NCBI RefSeq assembly: GCF_003201105.1
Contig: NZ_QICJ01000006.1
Coordinates: 186,001-250,000, forward strand
Source: Dyella sp. AtDHG13
Lineage (GTDB): Bacteria > Pseudomonadota > Gammaproteobacteria > Xanthomonadales > Rhodanobacteraceae
DNA: 64,000 nucleotides
Reading direction: 5' to 3'
Shown: positions 46,211 through 55,934 of the stretch, piece by piece
How positions within the stretch are numbered: position 1 is the first letter of the stretch
Layout of the letters: every line of letters starts with the position of its first letter
Position numbers and translations under genes: made by a program
The notes under the pieces: model-generated
Database searches by the model: none
The model's input: only the letters and a program-made list of their open reading frames with translations
Told to the model about the DNA's origin: nothing

Positions 46211-47023
46211 ATGATCAAGCATTCGCTGAAGTGGGGCGCGCTGGCCCTGGCACTGGCCCTGCCGTTCACCGCGCAGGCGCACAAGATGTGGATGGTGCCC
46301 TCGGCCACCAACGTGTCCGTCGCCGATCCATGGGTGACGGTGGACGCCGCCGTCTCCAACGACCTGTTCTATCCCGACCATATGCCGGTGGCGCTGGACC
46401 GCATCGCCATCACCACACCGGACGGCCAGACGGCCAAACCGGAGAACGCCATCACCGGCCAATACCGCAGCGTGTTCGACGTGCACCTGACCCAGCCGGG
46501 CACGTACAAGATAGCCGCCGTGAACGGCGGTCTGTTCGCCAGCTACGAGGTGGATGGCCAGAAGAAGCGCTGGCGCGGCGACGCGGCGGATCTCGCCAAG
46601 GCCATTCCGTCGAGCGCGAAGAACGTCGAGCTGTCCGAGTCGATCAATCGCGTGGAGACCTTCGTCACCAACGGCAAGCCCAGCGATGGCGCGCTGAAGC
46701 CGGGCGGCAAGGGGCTGGAGCTGGTGCCGGTGACGCGCGTGACGGATCTCGCCTCGGGCGAGGCCGCCACCTTCCAGTTGCTGCTGGACGGCAAGCCGGC
46801 GCCCAACCTCAAGGTGATGGCGATTGCCGGCGAAACGCGTTATCGCAACGCGCAGGACGAACTCGACGTCACCACCGACAAGGACGGCAAGTTCAGCATC
46901 ACCTGGCCGCATGCGGGCATGTACTGGGTGAGTGCGAGCACGCAGGACGACAAGTCGAGCATCAAGCAGGCCAAGGTGCGTCGCCTTTCCTATGCGGCCA
47001 CGCTGGAAGTGCTGCCACAGTAA
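46211..47023 (+). CDS. DUF4198 exported protein
   Basis: 270 residues. Seen: signal peptide (LALALALPFTAQAHKMW), the family start AHKMWMVPSATNVSV, then two beta-sandwich parts (FDVHLTQPGTYKIAAVNGG and LKVMAIAGETRYRN, TDKDGKFSITWPHAGMYWVSAS). DUF4198 relates to the NikM/CbiM-linked and metal-transport-associated periplasmic beta-sandwich proteins; function unproven. His-Lys-Met right at the mature N-terminus could bind metal. Next to DUF2271 and ApbE, so probably part of the same electron-transfer or metal-handling system. Confidence 0.88.
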   Translation: MIKHSLKWGALALALALPFTAQAHKMWMVPSATNVSVADPWVTVDAAVSNDLFYPDHMPVALDRIAITTPDGQTAKPENAITGQYRSVFDVHLTQPGTYKIAAVNGGLFASYEVDGQKKRWRGDAADLAKAIPSSAKNVELSESINRVETFVTNGKPSDGALKPGGKGLELVPVTRVTDLASGEAATFQLLLDGKPAPNLKVMAIAGETRYRNAQDELDVTTDKDGKFSITWPHAGMYWVSASTQDDKSSIKQAKVRRLSYAATLEVLPQ

Positions 47024-47066
47024 TGTCCTCTTGCAGCGCACGACGTAGCAGGCTGGCGTGGCGTCC

Positions 47067-48038
47067 ATGAGCGATCTCATCGTGCAGTCCGTGCAAGGCG
47101 AGACCATGGGCACGTTCTGGTCGGTGCGCGCGGTGATGCCGGCGGAGCTGTCGCTGGTGTCGCGCGCGCGCGGCATCCAGGCCGTGCTCGACCGGGTGGA
47201 CGGCCAGATGAGCACGTACAAGCCCGACTCCGCGCTGTCGCTTTTCAACGCGGCGCCTGCCGGCACCTGGCACGTGCTTCCGGCCGAATGCTTCGAGGTC
47301 GTGCGGCATGCGCTGCAGGTCGCAGCTGAAAGCGGTGGTGCGTACGACCCCACGGTCGGCCCCCTGGTCAACCTGTGGGGTTTCGGTCCGGACGCCTCGC
47401 GTCGCGAGCCGCCACCGGACGAAGCGATCGAGCGCGAGCGTGCGCGCATCGGCTGGTCGCGTCTCAGGCTCGACGCCGCGACGCACAGCCTCTATCAGCC
47501 CGGCGGCATCTATCTCGACCTGTCCTCGGTGGCCAAGGGATACGGCGTGGATCTGGTCGGTCGCCATCTCGACGCCATGGGCATCGACGCATGGCTGGTC
47601 GAAGTCGGTGGCGAGATGAAAGGCAAGGGCAGGAAGCCCGGTGGTTCGCCATGGCGCATAGGCATCGAACGTCCAGGCGCCGCCGTCGGCGCCGTGCAGC
47701 ACATGGATCAGCTCAGCCAGGTGGTCAACCTGTCGGGCCGCGCCATTGCCACTTCAGGCGATTACCGCCGACGTTTCGACGCCGATGGCGTGACCTATTC
47801 GCACCATATCGATCCACGCACGGGCCGGCCCGTGCCGCACGCGGTCGCTTCCGTCAGCGTGCTGGCCGGCGAAGCGATGCATGCCGATCCCATGGGCACG
47901 CTGATGACCGTGCTCGGACCGGATGAGGGCATGGCTTACGCCCGTGGGCGCGGCCTTGCGGTGATGTTCATCCTGCACGGCGCGCACGGTCTCGAAGAAC
48001 GCCTGTCACCGGCGTTCGAGGCCGCATTGGCATCATGA
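47067..48038 (+). CDS. apbE: FAD:protein FMN transferase ApbE (no signal peptide seen)
   Basis: 323 residues from the ATG at 47067 (a GTG nine bases earlier is also possible). Splits FAD and attaches FMN to a Thr/Ser in target proteins. Seen: ETMGTFWSVRA start, MSTYKPDSALSLFNAAPAG, GGAYDPTVGPLVNLWGFG, GIYLDLSSVAKGYGVDLVG, GIDAWLVEVGGEMKGKGRKPG and the C-terminal HIDPRTGRPVPHAVASVSV with MHADPMGTLMTVLGP. All are ApbE hallmarks. Typical ApbE is an exported lipoprotein; here no signal peptide or lipobox is visible at either start. Overlaps the reductase start by 4 bases. Confidence 0.94.
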   Translation: MSDLIVQSVQGETMGTFWSVRAVMPAELSLVSRARGIQAVLDRVDGQMSTYKPDSALSLFNAAPAGTWHVLPAECFEVVRHALQVAAESGGAYDPTVGPLVNLWGFGPDASRREPPPDEAIERERARIGWSRLRLDAATHSLYQPGGIYLDLSSVAKGYGVDLVGRHLDAMGIDAWLVEVGGEMKGKGRKPGGSPWRIGIERPGAAVGAVQHMDQLSQVVNLSGRAIATSGDYRRRFDADGVTYSHHIDPRTGRPVPHAVASVSVLAGEAMHADPMGTLMTVLGPDEGMAYARGRGLAVMFILHGAHGLEERLSPAFEAALAS

Positions 48039-49681
48039 GCACGCCGTCAGCTGGTGCCTCGCCACGTCCGGCCTGGGGCAACGTCCTGCTTTGCAGTCTG
48101 CTTGGCCTCTTGCTGCTTGGGCTGATGGTGCTGCACATGCGCGAAGGAAAGTGGCACGCGCCGGGCGCATCGCGTTGGCTGGCAGCGGGCATCGTGCTGT
48201 TGTCGTGGATCACTTTTACCGCGTGGCTGGGTTGGCATCGCCGCAAGGCATCGCGCCAGCAGTCGGCGCTCGCGGTATCGGAGCGTTCGCCGAGCGGCGA
48301 CACGTTGATCGTCGCCTACGCGAGCCAGACAGGCACCGCCGAACAATGGGCGCGGCAAACCGCGCAGAACCTGCAGCAGGCTGGCGTACCGGTACGTCTG
48401 CTCGAACTGGGACAGCTTGATGCAAGGGCGCTGGGCGACGCTCGCCGCGTCTTGTTCGTGGTGAGTACGACGGGCGAAGGCGATGCGCCGGATCACGCCG
48501 CGCGGTTCGTGACGCAATGCATGCGCGCGCCGCTCGCGCTGGCGTCATTGCAATACGGCCTGCTGGCGCTGGGCGACAGCGACTACGATGACTTCTGCGG
48601 ATTCGGCCGCGCCTTGCGGCACTGGTTGCAGCAGAGCGGCGCAACGCCACTGTTCGATGCGGTGGAAGTGGACAGCGGCGATCCCGCCGCACTCCGCCAT
48701 TGGCAACATCATCTGGCCTTGCTTTCCGGCGCATCCGAGTTGCCGGACTGGCAGGCGCCGGTCTACCAACGTTGGCAATTGATCGAACGCGTGCTGCTCA
48801 ATCCTGGCAGCGTGGGTGGTCCGTGTTTTCATCTTGCGCTGCGTCCGCTCGACGGCGAAACGTCGTGGCAGGCAGGCGACTTGGTAGAAGTCGGGCCACG
48901 CCATGCGGGAGCGGAGGTCGATCGCTGGCTCGCGGTGCACGGATACGATGGAGACGCCGTGGTTGAACGCGCCGGTCATCGCGCGTCGCTGCGCGACTGG
49001 TTGGTCGCCAGCCATCTGCCGGAACGCGGAGCCGAGCAAGTCACATCGCCCGAATCGCTCGTGGCTTCTTTGCAAGCCTTGCCGCATCGCGAATATTCCA
49101 TCGCCTCGGTGCCTTCGGACGGCGCGTTGCATTTGCTCGTTCGCCGGATGCAACGTGAGGACGGCTCGCCGGGCATAGGCTCCGGATGGTTGACCATGCA
49201 CGCCGACGTGGGCGGTGAGATCGCCTTGCGTATCCGCAGTAACCCCGCGTTTCATGCGCCCGACGATGAGCGTCCGCTGCTGCTGATCGGCAACGGCACC
49301 GGCCTTGCCGGCTTGCGCGCGCTGCTGAAGGCGCGCATCGAAGCGGGCAGGTATCGGAACTGGCTGTTGTTTGGTGAGCGCGAATCGACGAGCGATTTCT
49401 ATCATGGCGATGAAATCCTGCGCTGGCAGCGGAGCGGCCTGATCGAGCGGCTCGATCTCGTATGGTCGCGCGAGGGCGATGCACGCGAGTATGTGCAAGA
49501 CCGCCTGCGCACCCACCACCACGTGCTGAGCCAATGGGTGGAGCAGGGCGCGGCCATCTACGTGTGCGGCAGCCTGGCCGGCATGGCGCCAGGCGTGGAT
49601 GCCGTGCTGCGCGAAACCCTGGGTGCCGAAACCGTCGAGCGCTTGCGCGAGGAAGGGCGCTACCGGCGCGACGTGTACTGA
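48035..49681 (+). CDS. Membrane-anchored NADPH flavoprotein reductase (CysJ/P450-reductase type)
   Basis: 548 residues. Seen: two N-terminal membrane helices (residues about 15-35 and 48-66), a flavodoxin domain (AYASQTGTAEQWARQTAQ, STTGEGDAPDHAARF, LALGDSDYDDFCGFGR), a connecting region, FAD-binding HREYSIASVPSDG (RxYS-type) and NADPH-binding LLIGNGTGLAGLRALL with C-terminal RRDVY. FMN and FAD in the cytosol take two electrons from NADPH. Being anchored in the membrane, it is the likely cytosolic entry for the PepSY/DUF2271 electron route. Convergent with hutD, 12 bases apart. Confidence 0.93.
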   Translation: MSTPSAGASPRPAWGNVLLCSLLGLLLLGLMVLHMREGKWHAPGASRWLAAGIVLLSWITFTAWLGWHRRKASRQQSALAVSERSPSGDTLIVAYASQTGTAEQWARQTAQNLQQAGVPVRLLELGQLDARALGDARRVLFVVSTTGEGDAPDHAARFVTQCMRAPLALASLQYGLLALGDSDYDDFCGFGRALRHWLQQSGATPLFDAVEVDSGDPAALRHWQHHLALLSGASELPDWQAPVYQRWQLIERVLLNPGSVGGPCFHLALRPLDGETSWQAGDLVEVGPRHAGAEVDRWLAVHGYDGDAVVERAGHRASLRDWLVASHLPERGAEQVTSPESLVASLQALPHREYSIASVPSDGALHLLVRRMQREDGSPGIGSGWLTMHADVGGEIALRIRSNPAFHAPDDERPLLLIGNGTGLAGLRALLKARIEAGRYRNWLLFGERESTSDFYHGDEILRWQRSGLIERLDLVWSREGDAREYVQDRLRTHHHVLSQWVEQGAAIYVCGSLAGMAPGVDAVLRETLGAETVERLREEGRYRRDVY

Positions 49682-49693
49682 CGAACGATCCGC

Positions 49694-50263
49694 TCAGATC
49701 GCGGGAAGACGGACCAGTACGATTTCGCCGCCGCCTTCGATGCGGATCGGATGGCCGGGCGCCGGATCGATCCACAGCATGTCGTTGGCTTCCAGCTGTT
49801 GGGAGCGGTGATCGGCGATCACGCTGGCTTGTCCGGACAGCAGCAGCACGAACCAGCGCCAGCCCGACGGCGCCAGCAGAACCATGGTGCCGTTGAGCGG
49901 GCGGGCCATCAGTTCGCCTTGCGCGTCGCCGCGCAACTTGAGATTGAAGGTGCGCGTGCGGTCGCTGGGCACGCAGGTGCGCGGCGCGTTGGCGCGATGG
50001 AATTCGGCGATCTGGAAACGCGAAAGATGCTGCGTGCGTCCGTCGGGAAAAGCGATGTCGACGGCGGCGTCGAGCGGCACGAACTGCCGCCGAAGGTCAT
50101 CATGCGCCGGGAATTCGGCTTCCTGGTCCAGGTCGACCATGGTCATCTGCCACTGCCACGCCTCATCGTCCGGTCCACTGGCAATAGGCGTGACATAAAC
50201 CGTGCCTTCGGGCCGGGGCGGGCCCTGCAGGTGCTCGGTCGGCAGGCGGCTGAGCTCGTTCAT
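49694..50263 (-). CDS. HutD/Ves-family cupin protein
   Basis: 189 residues from the ATG at 50263. Seen: HutD-type beta-barrel pattern (WQWQMTMVDLDQEAEFPAHDDLRRQFVPLDAAVDIAF is split over strands; TFNLKLRGDAQGE, MVLLAPSGWRWFVLLLSGQASV, GGGEIVLVRLPAI). HutD/Ves proteins were linked to histidine use and cold growth in other species; role unclear. Overlaps the upstream GNAT gene by 4 bases and lies convergent with the reductase gene. Confidence 0.85.
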   Translation of the reverse strand: MNELSRLPTEHLQGPPRPEGTVYVTPIASGPDDEAWQWQMTMVDLDQEAEFPAHDDLRRQFVPLDAAVDIAFPDGRTQHLSRFQIAEFHRANAPRTCVPSDRTRTFNLKLRGDAQGELMARPLNGTMVLLAPSGWRWFVLLLSGQASVIADHRSQQLEANDMLWIDPAPGHPIRIEGGGEIVLVRLPAI

Positions 50264-50799
50264 GCCCAGGCGCGACGCTTCTCGGGACAGGGCGGGTAGT
50301 AGGCGAACACATGGTTGTGCGCGCCAAAGAAATCCATGTCCTCGATGTGCTCGCCGCCGAGGCGTTCGGCCACGCGGTCGGACGCTTCGTTGCCGATGCG
50401 CACCAGGCTGATCACGCGCGGCGCGCCGATGGTGTGCCAGGCGAACTCGAGGATGGCGCTGCCCGCTTCGGTGGCATAGCCGTGGTGGCGGAACTCCGGC
50501 TTGAGCATCCAGCCCAGTTCCAGGTCCGGCCAACCTTCGGGGCACATCAGGCCGGCGCGGCCGATGAATTCGCCGGTGTCCTTCAGTTCCAGCGCCCACA
50601 TGCCGTAGCCGCGCAGTTGCCAGTGGCCGATCAGCATGGCGAGCGAACGCCATGCGTTGGTGCGATCCAGCGGCTGGCCATCGCCGATCCAGCGCGTACT
50701 GGCCGGGTCGGCCAGCATGGCGGCGTAGTCGTCGAAGTGGCGCTCGGCGAGAGCGGTCAGGCGCAGGCGCGCGGTTTCAATGATGGGTATGTCGATCAT
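50260..50799 (-). CDS. RimJ/RimL-type GNAT acetyltransferase
   Basis: 179 residues. Seen: IIETARLRLTALAERHFDDYAAMLAD (RimJ/L N-terminal signature), WRSLAMLIGHWQLRGYGMWALE, FIGRAGLM, LELGWMLKPEFRHHGYATEAGSAILEFAW (acetyl-CoA loop) and VISLVRIGNEASDRVAERLGG. Substrate unknown; not a clear ribosomal S5/S18/L12 acetylase. Lies in a minus-strand run (SET, GNAT, HutD) with 5-base and -4-base spacings. Confidence 0.9.
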   Translation of the reverse strand: MIDIPIIETARLRLTALAERHFDDYAAMLADPASTRWIGDGQPLDRTNAWRSLAMLIGHWQLRGYGMWALELKDTGEFIGRAGLMCPEGWPDLELGWMLKPEFRHHGYATEAGSAILEFAWHTIGAPRVISLVRIGNEASDRVAERLGGEHIEDMDFFGAHNHVFAYYPPCPEKRRAWA

Positions 50800-50804
50800 G
50801 ATCT

Positions 50805-51284
50805 TCAGCAAGCAAGTCGGGTGCCATCGAGCAGGCTCGCCAGGGCGTGCGTGCTCGTCCGAAGGCTTTCGATCCATGGCAGGCCCACGATGCGCTGCCC
50901 GGTGGCGGCGTCGACAAAGGCCTCTTCCTCGCCCGGAGGCAACAGGTGGCGGTAATCCACCGTCATTTCCGTGCCGGCCGGCAAATCGCGCGCGGCGAAC
51001 ACGAAACCCAGGTGCCACAGCCCCGTGGGCGCAAAGCTGTGGTTGATGTAGCACTCGTCCGGCCAGTCCGGGGACACGGTGTAGCGGTCCTCGAACCAGC
51101 GGGCGCTGGCATAAAGCTGCGCCGACAGCTCCGGCGAGCCGGTGAGCTCGTCGTAGCGATACGTGCGGTCAATGGCGTCCGGCGCCGTCACGATCTGCCC
51201 GGCGGCGACATCTTCAAGCAGAAACAACCCCTGACCCGCACCAGCGATGTTCGACGCGGCTATGCGGTAACGCGGAACAATCAT
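50805..51284 (-). CDS. SET-domain protein
   Basis: 159 residues from the ATG at 51284, AGGG upstream. Seen: SET-N motif GAGQGLFLLEDVAAGQIV, a middle part with RTYRYDELTGSPEL, the catalytic-region NHS motif CYINHSFAPTGLWHLGFVFAARDLPAGTEMTVDY (NHS and the later Tyr). Bacterial SET proteins methylate proteins or Lys residues in some cases; target here unknown. Probable first gene of the SET-GNAT-HutD run. Confidence 0.88.
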   Translation of the reverse strand: MIVPRYRIAASNIAGAGQGLFLLEDVAAGQIVTAPDAIDRTYRYDELTGSPELSAQLYASARWFEDRYTVSPDWPDECYINHSFAPTGLWHLGFVFAARDLPAGTEMTVDYRHLLPPGEEEAFVDAATGQRIVGLPWIESLRTSTHALASLLDGTRLAC

Positions 51285-51389
51285 GGCAGCCCTAACCGAT
51301 GGCAAGGCGGCCGAGTGTAGGCGCATCCGGCGAGGGTTTCCATCCCTCGCCGGCGTCTATTCTTGAACGCAAGTGGTTGATGGGTTTGG

Positions 51390-51734
51390 TTATTGGCTGG
51401 CGGACTTGGCCGGCTTGGCGCCTGCCTTGGCCGGCGCGGGCGCGCTGACGGCGGGCTTTACCGGGGTATCGCCGTCGCCCAGCAGGATGGCGCTGCGGTT
51501 GCGTTCCAGCGTGGCCGGGCCGATGCCCTTCACGTGGGTCAGGTCGTCGGCGCTCTTGAACGGGCCGTGCTCCTCCCGGTACGCCACGATGGCCGCCGCC
51601 TTGGTCGGGCCGATGCCATCCAGCGAACTGGCGAGCGTGGCCGCATCGGCCTTGTTGACGTTGACGGGCGTGGCCGCAAAGACCGGCCAGGCCAAGACGA
51701 AAGCCAGCAGCGTGGCCGCGATTTGCTTGATCAT
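51390..51734 (-). CDS. ComEA-like helix-hairpin-helix DNA-binding protein, exported
   Basis: 114 residues, strong GGAGG before the ATG at 51734. Seen: signal peptide (LLAFVLAWPVFAATP), VNVNKADAATLASSLDGIGPTKAAAIVAYREEHGPFKSADDLTHVKGIGPATLERN is the double HhH core (each half with GIG), and an Ala/Pro/Lys-rich tail (AVSAPAPAKAGAKPAKSASQ). ComEA-type proteins bind DNA in the periplasm during competence; an involvement in natural transformation is plausible but the window holds no other competence gene. Confidence 0.9.
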   Translation of the reverse strand: MIKQIAATLLAFVLAWPVFAATPVNVNKADAATLASSLDGIGPTKAAAIVAYREEHGPFKSADDLTHVKGIGPATLERNRSAILLGDGDTPVKPAVSAPAPAKAGAKPAKSASQ

Positions 51735-51890
51735 GGTGAATCCTCCCTCGATGGACGCGGCCTCCTTTTGGCCGCCCGGAAACTGTGCCTGGGCGTCGCG
51801 CCAAAAACTGTCGGCGAGAGGGAAGCGCGCATGGCGATTTCTGCCTGCGGTGGCGTGGGCGTCCTTACGGGAGCGCTCGCCGGGGGCTGA

Positions 51891-51896
51891 TACAAT
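51891..51896 (+). promoter_or_regulatory. Possible -10 hexamer (TACAAT) for the M20 peptidase gene
   Basis: TACAAT within GATACAATGACGG, 33 bases before the ATG. No good -35 visible. The gap (51735-51929) also carries the leader of the divergent ComEA-like gene. Confidence 0.35.
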
Positions 51897-51929
51897 GACG
51901 GTCTTTTCCCACGCTGCAGGAGTCACCCC

Positions 51930-53354
<1,425 letters not shown>

Positions 53355-53361
53355 ACGTGAT

Positions 53362-53390
53362 CGTCGCTCCGGCCAAGCGCCGGGGCGACG
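53362..53390 (+). terminator. Terminator-like hairpin after the M20 peptidase gene
   Basis: CGTCGCTCCGGC, loop CAAGC, GCCGGGGCGACG: 12-bp stem with one G-T pair, 7 bases after the stop. No T-run, so possibly an mRNA stabiliser. Confidence 0.55.
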
Positions 53391-53461
53391 CCTATCCGCC
53401 CGCGCCGGGCGCCGGTATCGACTGGCCTGATGCCCGGGCGTGCATGCAGGGTTTGCCAGCG

Positions 53462-54193
53462 ATGACCGATTCCTCCAACGACTTCTCCTATCTCGCCGCG
53501 AACTGGGCATCGGTGCGCCAACGCGTGGATGAGGCATGCCGCGCCGCGGGGCGCGATCCGGGCGAGGTGTCGATTCTCCCGGTCAGCAAGACCTTCGGCC
53601 CCGACGTGGTGCGGGCCGCCATGGGGCTGGGCCTGCGCCGCTTCGGCGAGAACAAGGTGCAGGAGATTCGCAGCAAATCGGAGGCGCTGGCGGGCGAGGG
53701 CATCGAGTGGGTGGTGATCGGGCACCTGCAGACCAACAAGGCGAAGGACGTGGCGCGGTTGGCCAGCGAAGTGCAGTCGCTCGATCGCCTGGATCTGGCC
53801 GAGGCCCTGCAGCGGCGGCTGGAGATCGAGGACCGCGCCATCGACGTGCTCATCGAGGTCAAGACCTCGCCGGAGGAAAGCAAGCACGGCCTTGCGCCCG
53901 AAGGCTTGCCTGCCTTTCTGGATGCGCTGCGCGGCTACGACCGCCTGCGTGTGCGCGGCCTGATGACGCTGGCCGTGCAATCGGACGATCCGGCAGCCGT
54001 GCGCGCCTGTTTCCGCCAGTTGCGCCAGCTTCGCGACGCGGAGCAGGGCCGGGGCCATGAATTGCCCCGTCTTTCCATGGGCATGAGCGGGGATTTCCCC
54101 CTCGCCATCGCCGAGGGAGCGACCGAAGTACGGGTGGGCACGGCCATTTTTGGTGTGAGACACATCTCAAACATGCGGAACCGAATTGAATAA
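53462..54193 (+). CDS. YggS-family PLP homeostasis protein
   Basis: 243 residues from the ATG at 53462; an ATG 18 bases upstream is also possible. Seen: YggS/PROSC fold with SILPVSKTFGPDVVRAAMGLG (PLP Lys), RFGENKVQEI, EWVVIGHLQTNKAKDVARL, VLIEVKTSPEESKHGL, and C-terminal SMGMSGDFPLAIAEGATEVRVGTAIFG (phosphate loop). Binds and buffers PLP for other PLP enzymes such as those in this window; it is not catalytic on substrate. Confidence 0.95.
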   Translation: MTDSSNDFSYLAANWASVRQRVDEACRAAGRDPGEVSILPVSKTFGPDVVRAAMGLGLRRFGENKVQEIRSKSEALAGEGIEWVVIGHLQTNKAKDVARLASEVQSLDRLDLAEALQRRLEIEDRAIDVLIEVKTSPEESKHGLAPEGLPAFLDALRGYDRLRVRGLMTLAVQSDDPAAVRACFRQLRQLRDAEQGRGHELPRLSMGMSGDFPLAIAEGATEVRVGTAIFGVRHISNMRNRIE

Positions 54194-54214
54194 TTAGTTC
54201 ACTAATTGATCAAT
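54192..54214. promoter_or_regulatory. AT-rich palindromes upstream of the NlpC/P60 gene
   Basis: AATTAG-TTCA-CTAATT (54192-54207) overlaps ATTGATCAAT (54205-54214) just after the yggS stop. This AT-rich patch stands out in the GC-rich sequence and could be a terminator of yggS or an operator for the next gene. A TTGAAA (54242-54247) with weak -10 follows. Tentative. Confidence 0.4.
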
Positions 54215-54418
54215 ATGTAACCAATTTGCAACACTATTCCATTGAAAATCAATCGCTTATGTGGAATGCATAGGCTGTGCCAGTTTCCGAAACGACGGAG
54301 TTCAGTTAACCCCATCCGAACAAACTTCACGAATCCCTTTGCTAAGTTCACGGCTCCATCACGGCCCGCCTCATGTAACGGCGGCGTAACTAACGAACCG
54401 CAAAGGGATTTGTCCCAC

Positions 54419-55135
54419 ATGCCAACGAAGCGAATTTTCGCCGCTGCTGCGCTTGCTGGTGCACTGCTCACGTCCCTTCCGCTCTTCGCTGAACCGCTGA
54501 CCACCCCGGCCACCACGCCTGCTTCTTCCACCGTCGCACCGAACCTGATGGGCCAGCTGGCCGTGTTCTCGCCGGCAGCGATGCTTGCCCAGTCCGCCGC
54601 CCCCGCCGTTGCCAAGGCCGCCGCCGCCGACAAATCGGCTGGCTGGGGCGATGACGATGACGCCGACAGCGCGGACATGCCGAACTCCGGCGTCTCCAAC
54701 AATGCCGTTGCCGCCCTCGCCAACGACACGTCCGATCTGCGCAAGACCCTGATCAGCCTGGCCATGCAGCTGCGTGACATCCGTTACGTGCGCGGCGGGC
54801 GCGATCCCTCCACCGGTTTCGATTGCAGCGGCTTCGTCCGCTACGTGTTCGCCCATGCCGTCGGCCTCGAGCTGCCGACCAACTCCGCTTCGCAGTTCCT
54901 GGCTGGCCTGAAGGTCAACCGCGGCGACATGAAGCCGGGCGACCTCGTCTTCTTCCGCACCGCAGGCAAGCGCGGCCAGGGCCGCATTTCCCATGTGGGC
55001 ATCTATATCGCCAACGGCCAGTTCATCCACTCGCCCTCGCGCGGCAAGACTGTGCGCGTGGACAGCCTGGACGAGTCGTACTGGGCCCAGCGTTTCGCTG
55101 GCGCCAAGCGCCCGGGCGCACTCGCCCGCAGCTGA
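54419..55135 (+). CDS. NlpC/P60-family cell-wall hydrolase, exported
   Basis: 238 residues from the ATG at 54419. Seen: signal peptide (ALAGALLTSLPLFAEP), a long low-complexity linker (Ala/Pro/Thr-rich to about residue 105), then the NlpC/P60 catalytic domain with Cys 136 (GFDCSGFVRYVF), His 192 (RISHVGIYIANGQ) and His 204 (FIHSPSRGKTV). Endopeptidase of peptidoglycan stems, likely periplasmic. A strong terminator follows. The frame is open upstream to 54242 without signal features. Confidence 0.94.
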   Translation: MPTKRIFAAAALAGALLTSLPLFAEPLTTPATTPASSTVAPNLMGQLAVFSPAAMLAQSAAPAVAKAAAADKSAGWGDDDDADSADMPNSGVSNNAVAALANDTSDLRKTLISLAMQLRDIRYVRGGRDPSTGFDCSGFVRYVFAHAVGLELPTNSASQFLAGLKVNRGDMKPGDLVFFRTAGKRGQGRISHVGIYIANGQFIHSPSRGKTVRVDSLDESYWAQRFAGAKRPGALARS

Positions 55136-55155
55136 TTTGGACGTCACCGTCAGTC

Positions 55156-55184
55156 AAAGGCCGCCCTCGGGGCGGCCTTTTTTT
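55156..55184 (+). terminator. Rho-independent terminator of the NlpC/P60 gene
   Basis: AAAGGCCGCCC-TCG-GGGCGGCCTTT followed by TTTT: 11-bp perfect stem, loop of 3. It lies 20 bases after the stop and 10 bases before the convergent oxidoreductase stop. Confidence 0.93.
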
Positions 55185-55194
55185 GTGCGCGGGC

Positions 55195-55836
55195 TTATTC
55201 GCCCAGTTGCTGGAGCTCGTCCGACTCCACGATGCGCAAACCGTTGCCAGGCGCCCGCGCGAGCCGCCACATGGCGTTCGCCACGGTGCCGGCCTCGATG
55301 CCACGCCAGCGTCCCGGCAGGATGCGGGAGAAGGGGGCGGCCAGCATCTCGCCCATGCGTGGCTTGTGGCGAGCGCCAAGCAGCAACGAGGGCCTCACGA
55401 TGGTCAGGCGCGGCCATTCCTGTTTCTGCAGGGCCAGTTCCAACTCGCCCTTGGTGCGGTTGTAGAACAGGCGCGATGCGGGATCGGCCCCCAGCGCGCT
55501 GATCACCAGATAGTGATTGGCGCCGAGTGCGCGTGCGTGCCGGCCGAGCGATACCGGCAGGTCGTAGTCCACCATACGGAACGCTTCGCGCGAGCCGGCT
55601 TGCCTGATGGTGGTGCCCAGGCAGCAGAACACCGTATCGACCTGCCCGTGCAGTTGGGCGATCAGATGGCTGACCATGCCGACGGGATTGCTGAGCTTGG
55701 GATGCGCGGGCAAGGCATGGCGCGTCGGCGCGAGCACCTGCGCGACGGTTTCGTCGGCAAGCAGCAACGCGAGCAGCTTCTGCCCGGTCAACCCGGTGGC
55801 TCCGGCAAGCAGGGCGTGGCGTGGCGCGGCGTTCAT
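55195..55836 (-). CDS. NAD(P)H-binding short-chain oxidoreductase (NmrA/YbjT-like)
   Basis: 213 residues. Seen: Rossmann motif [18 protein letters not shown] (GxxGxxG), [45 protein letters not shown] and a C-terminal substrate part ([16 protein letters not shown]). Similar to YbjT/HTATIP2-like NAD(P)-binding proteins; substrate unknown. Single gene convergent with the NlpC/P60 gene. Confidence 0.9.
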   Translation of the reverse strand: MNAAPRHALLAGATGLTGQKLLALLLADETVAQVLAPTRHALPAHPKLSNPVGMVSHLIAQLHGQVDTVFCCLGTTIRQAGSREAFRMVDYDLPVSLGRHARALGANHYLVISALGADPASRLFYNRTKGELELALQKQEWPRLTIVRPSLLLGARHKPRMGEMLAAPFSRILPGRWRGIEAGTVANAMWRLARAPGNGLRIVESDELQQLGE

Positions 55837-55934
55837 GGGCTCATTCTAGGGCGGGATGCGTTATTCCAATGGAAGGCTTGCCTGGTGGGGGATGAACCCC
55901 ATGTTGAGAAATCGTTTTCATGGAATCGAAATAG

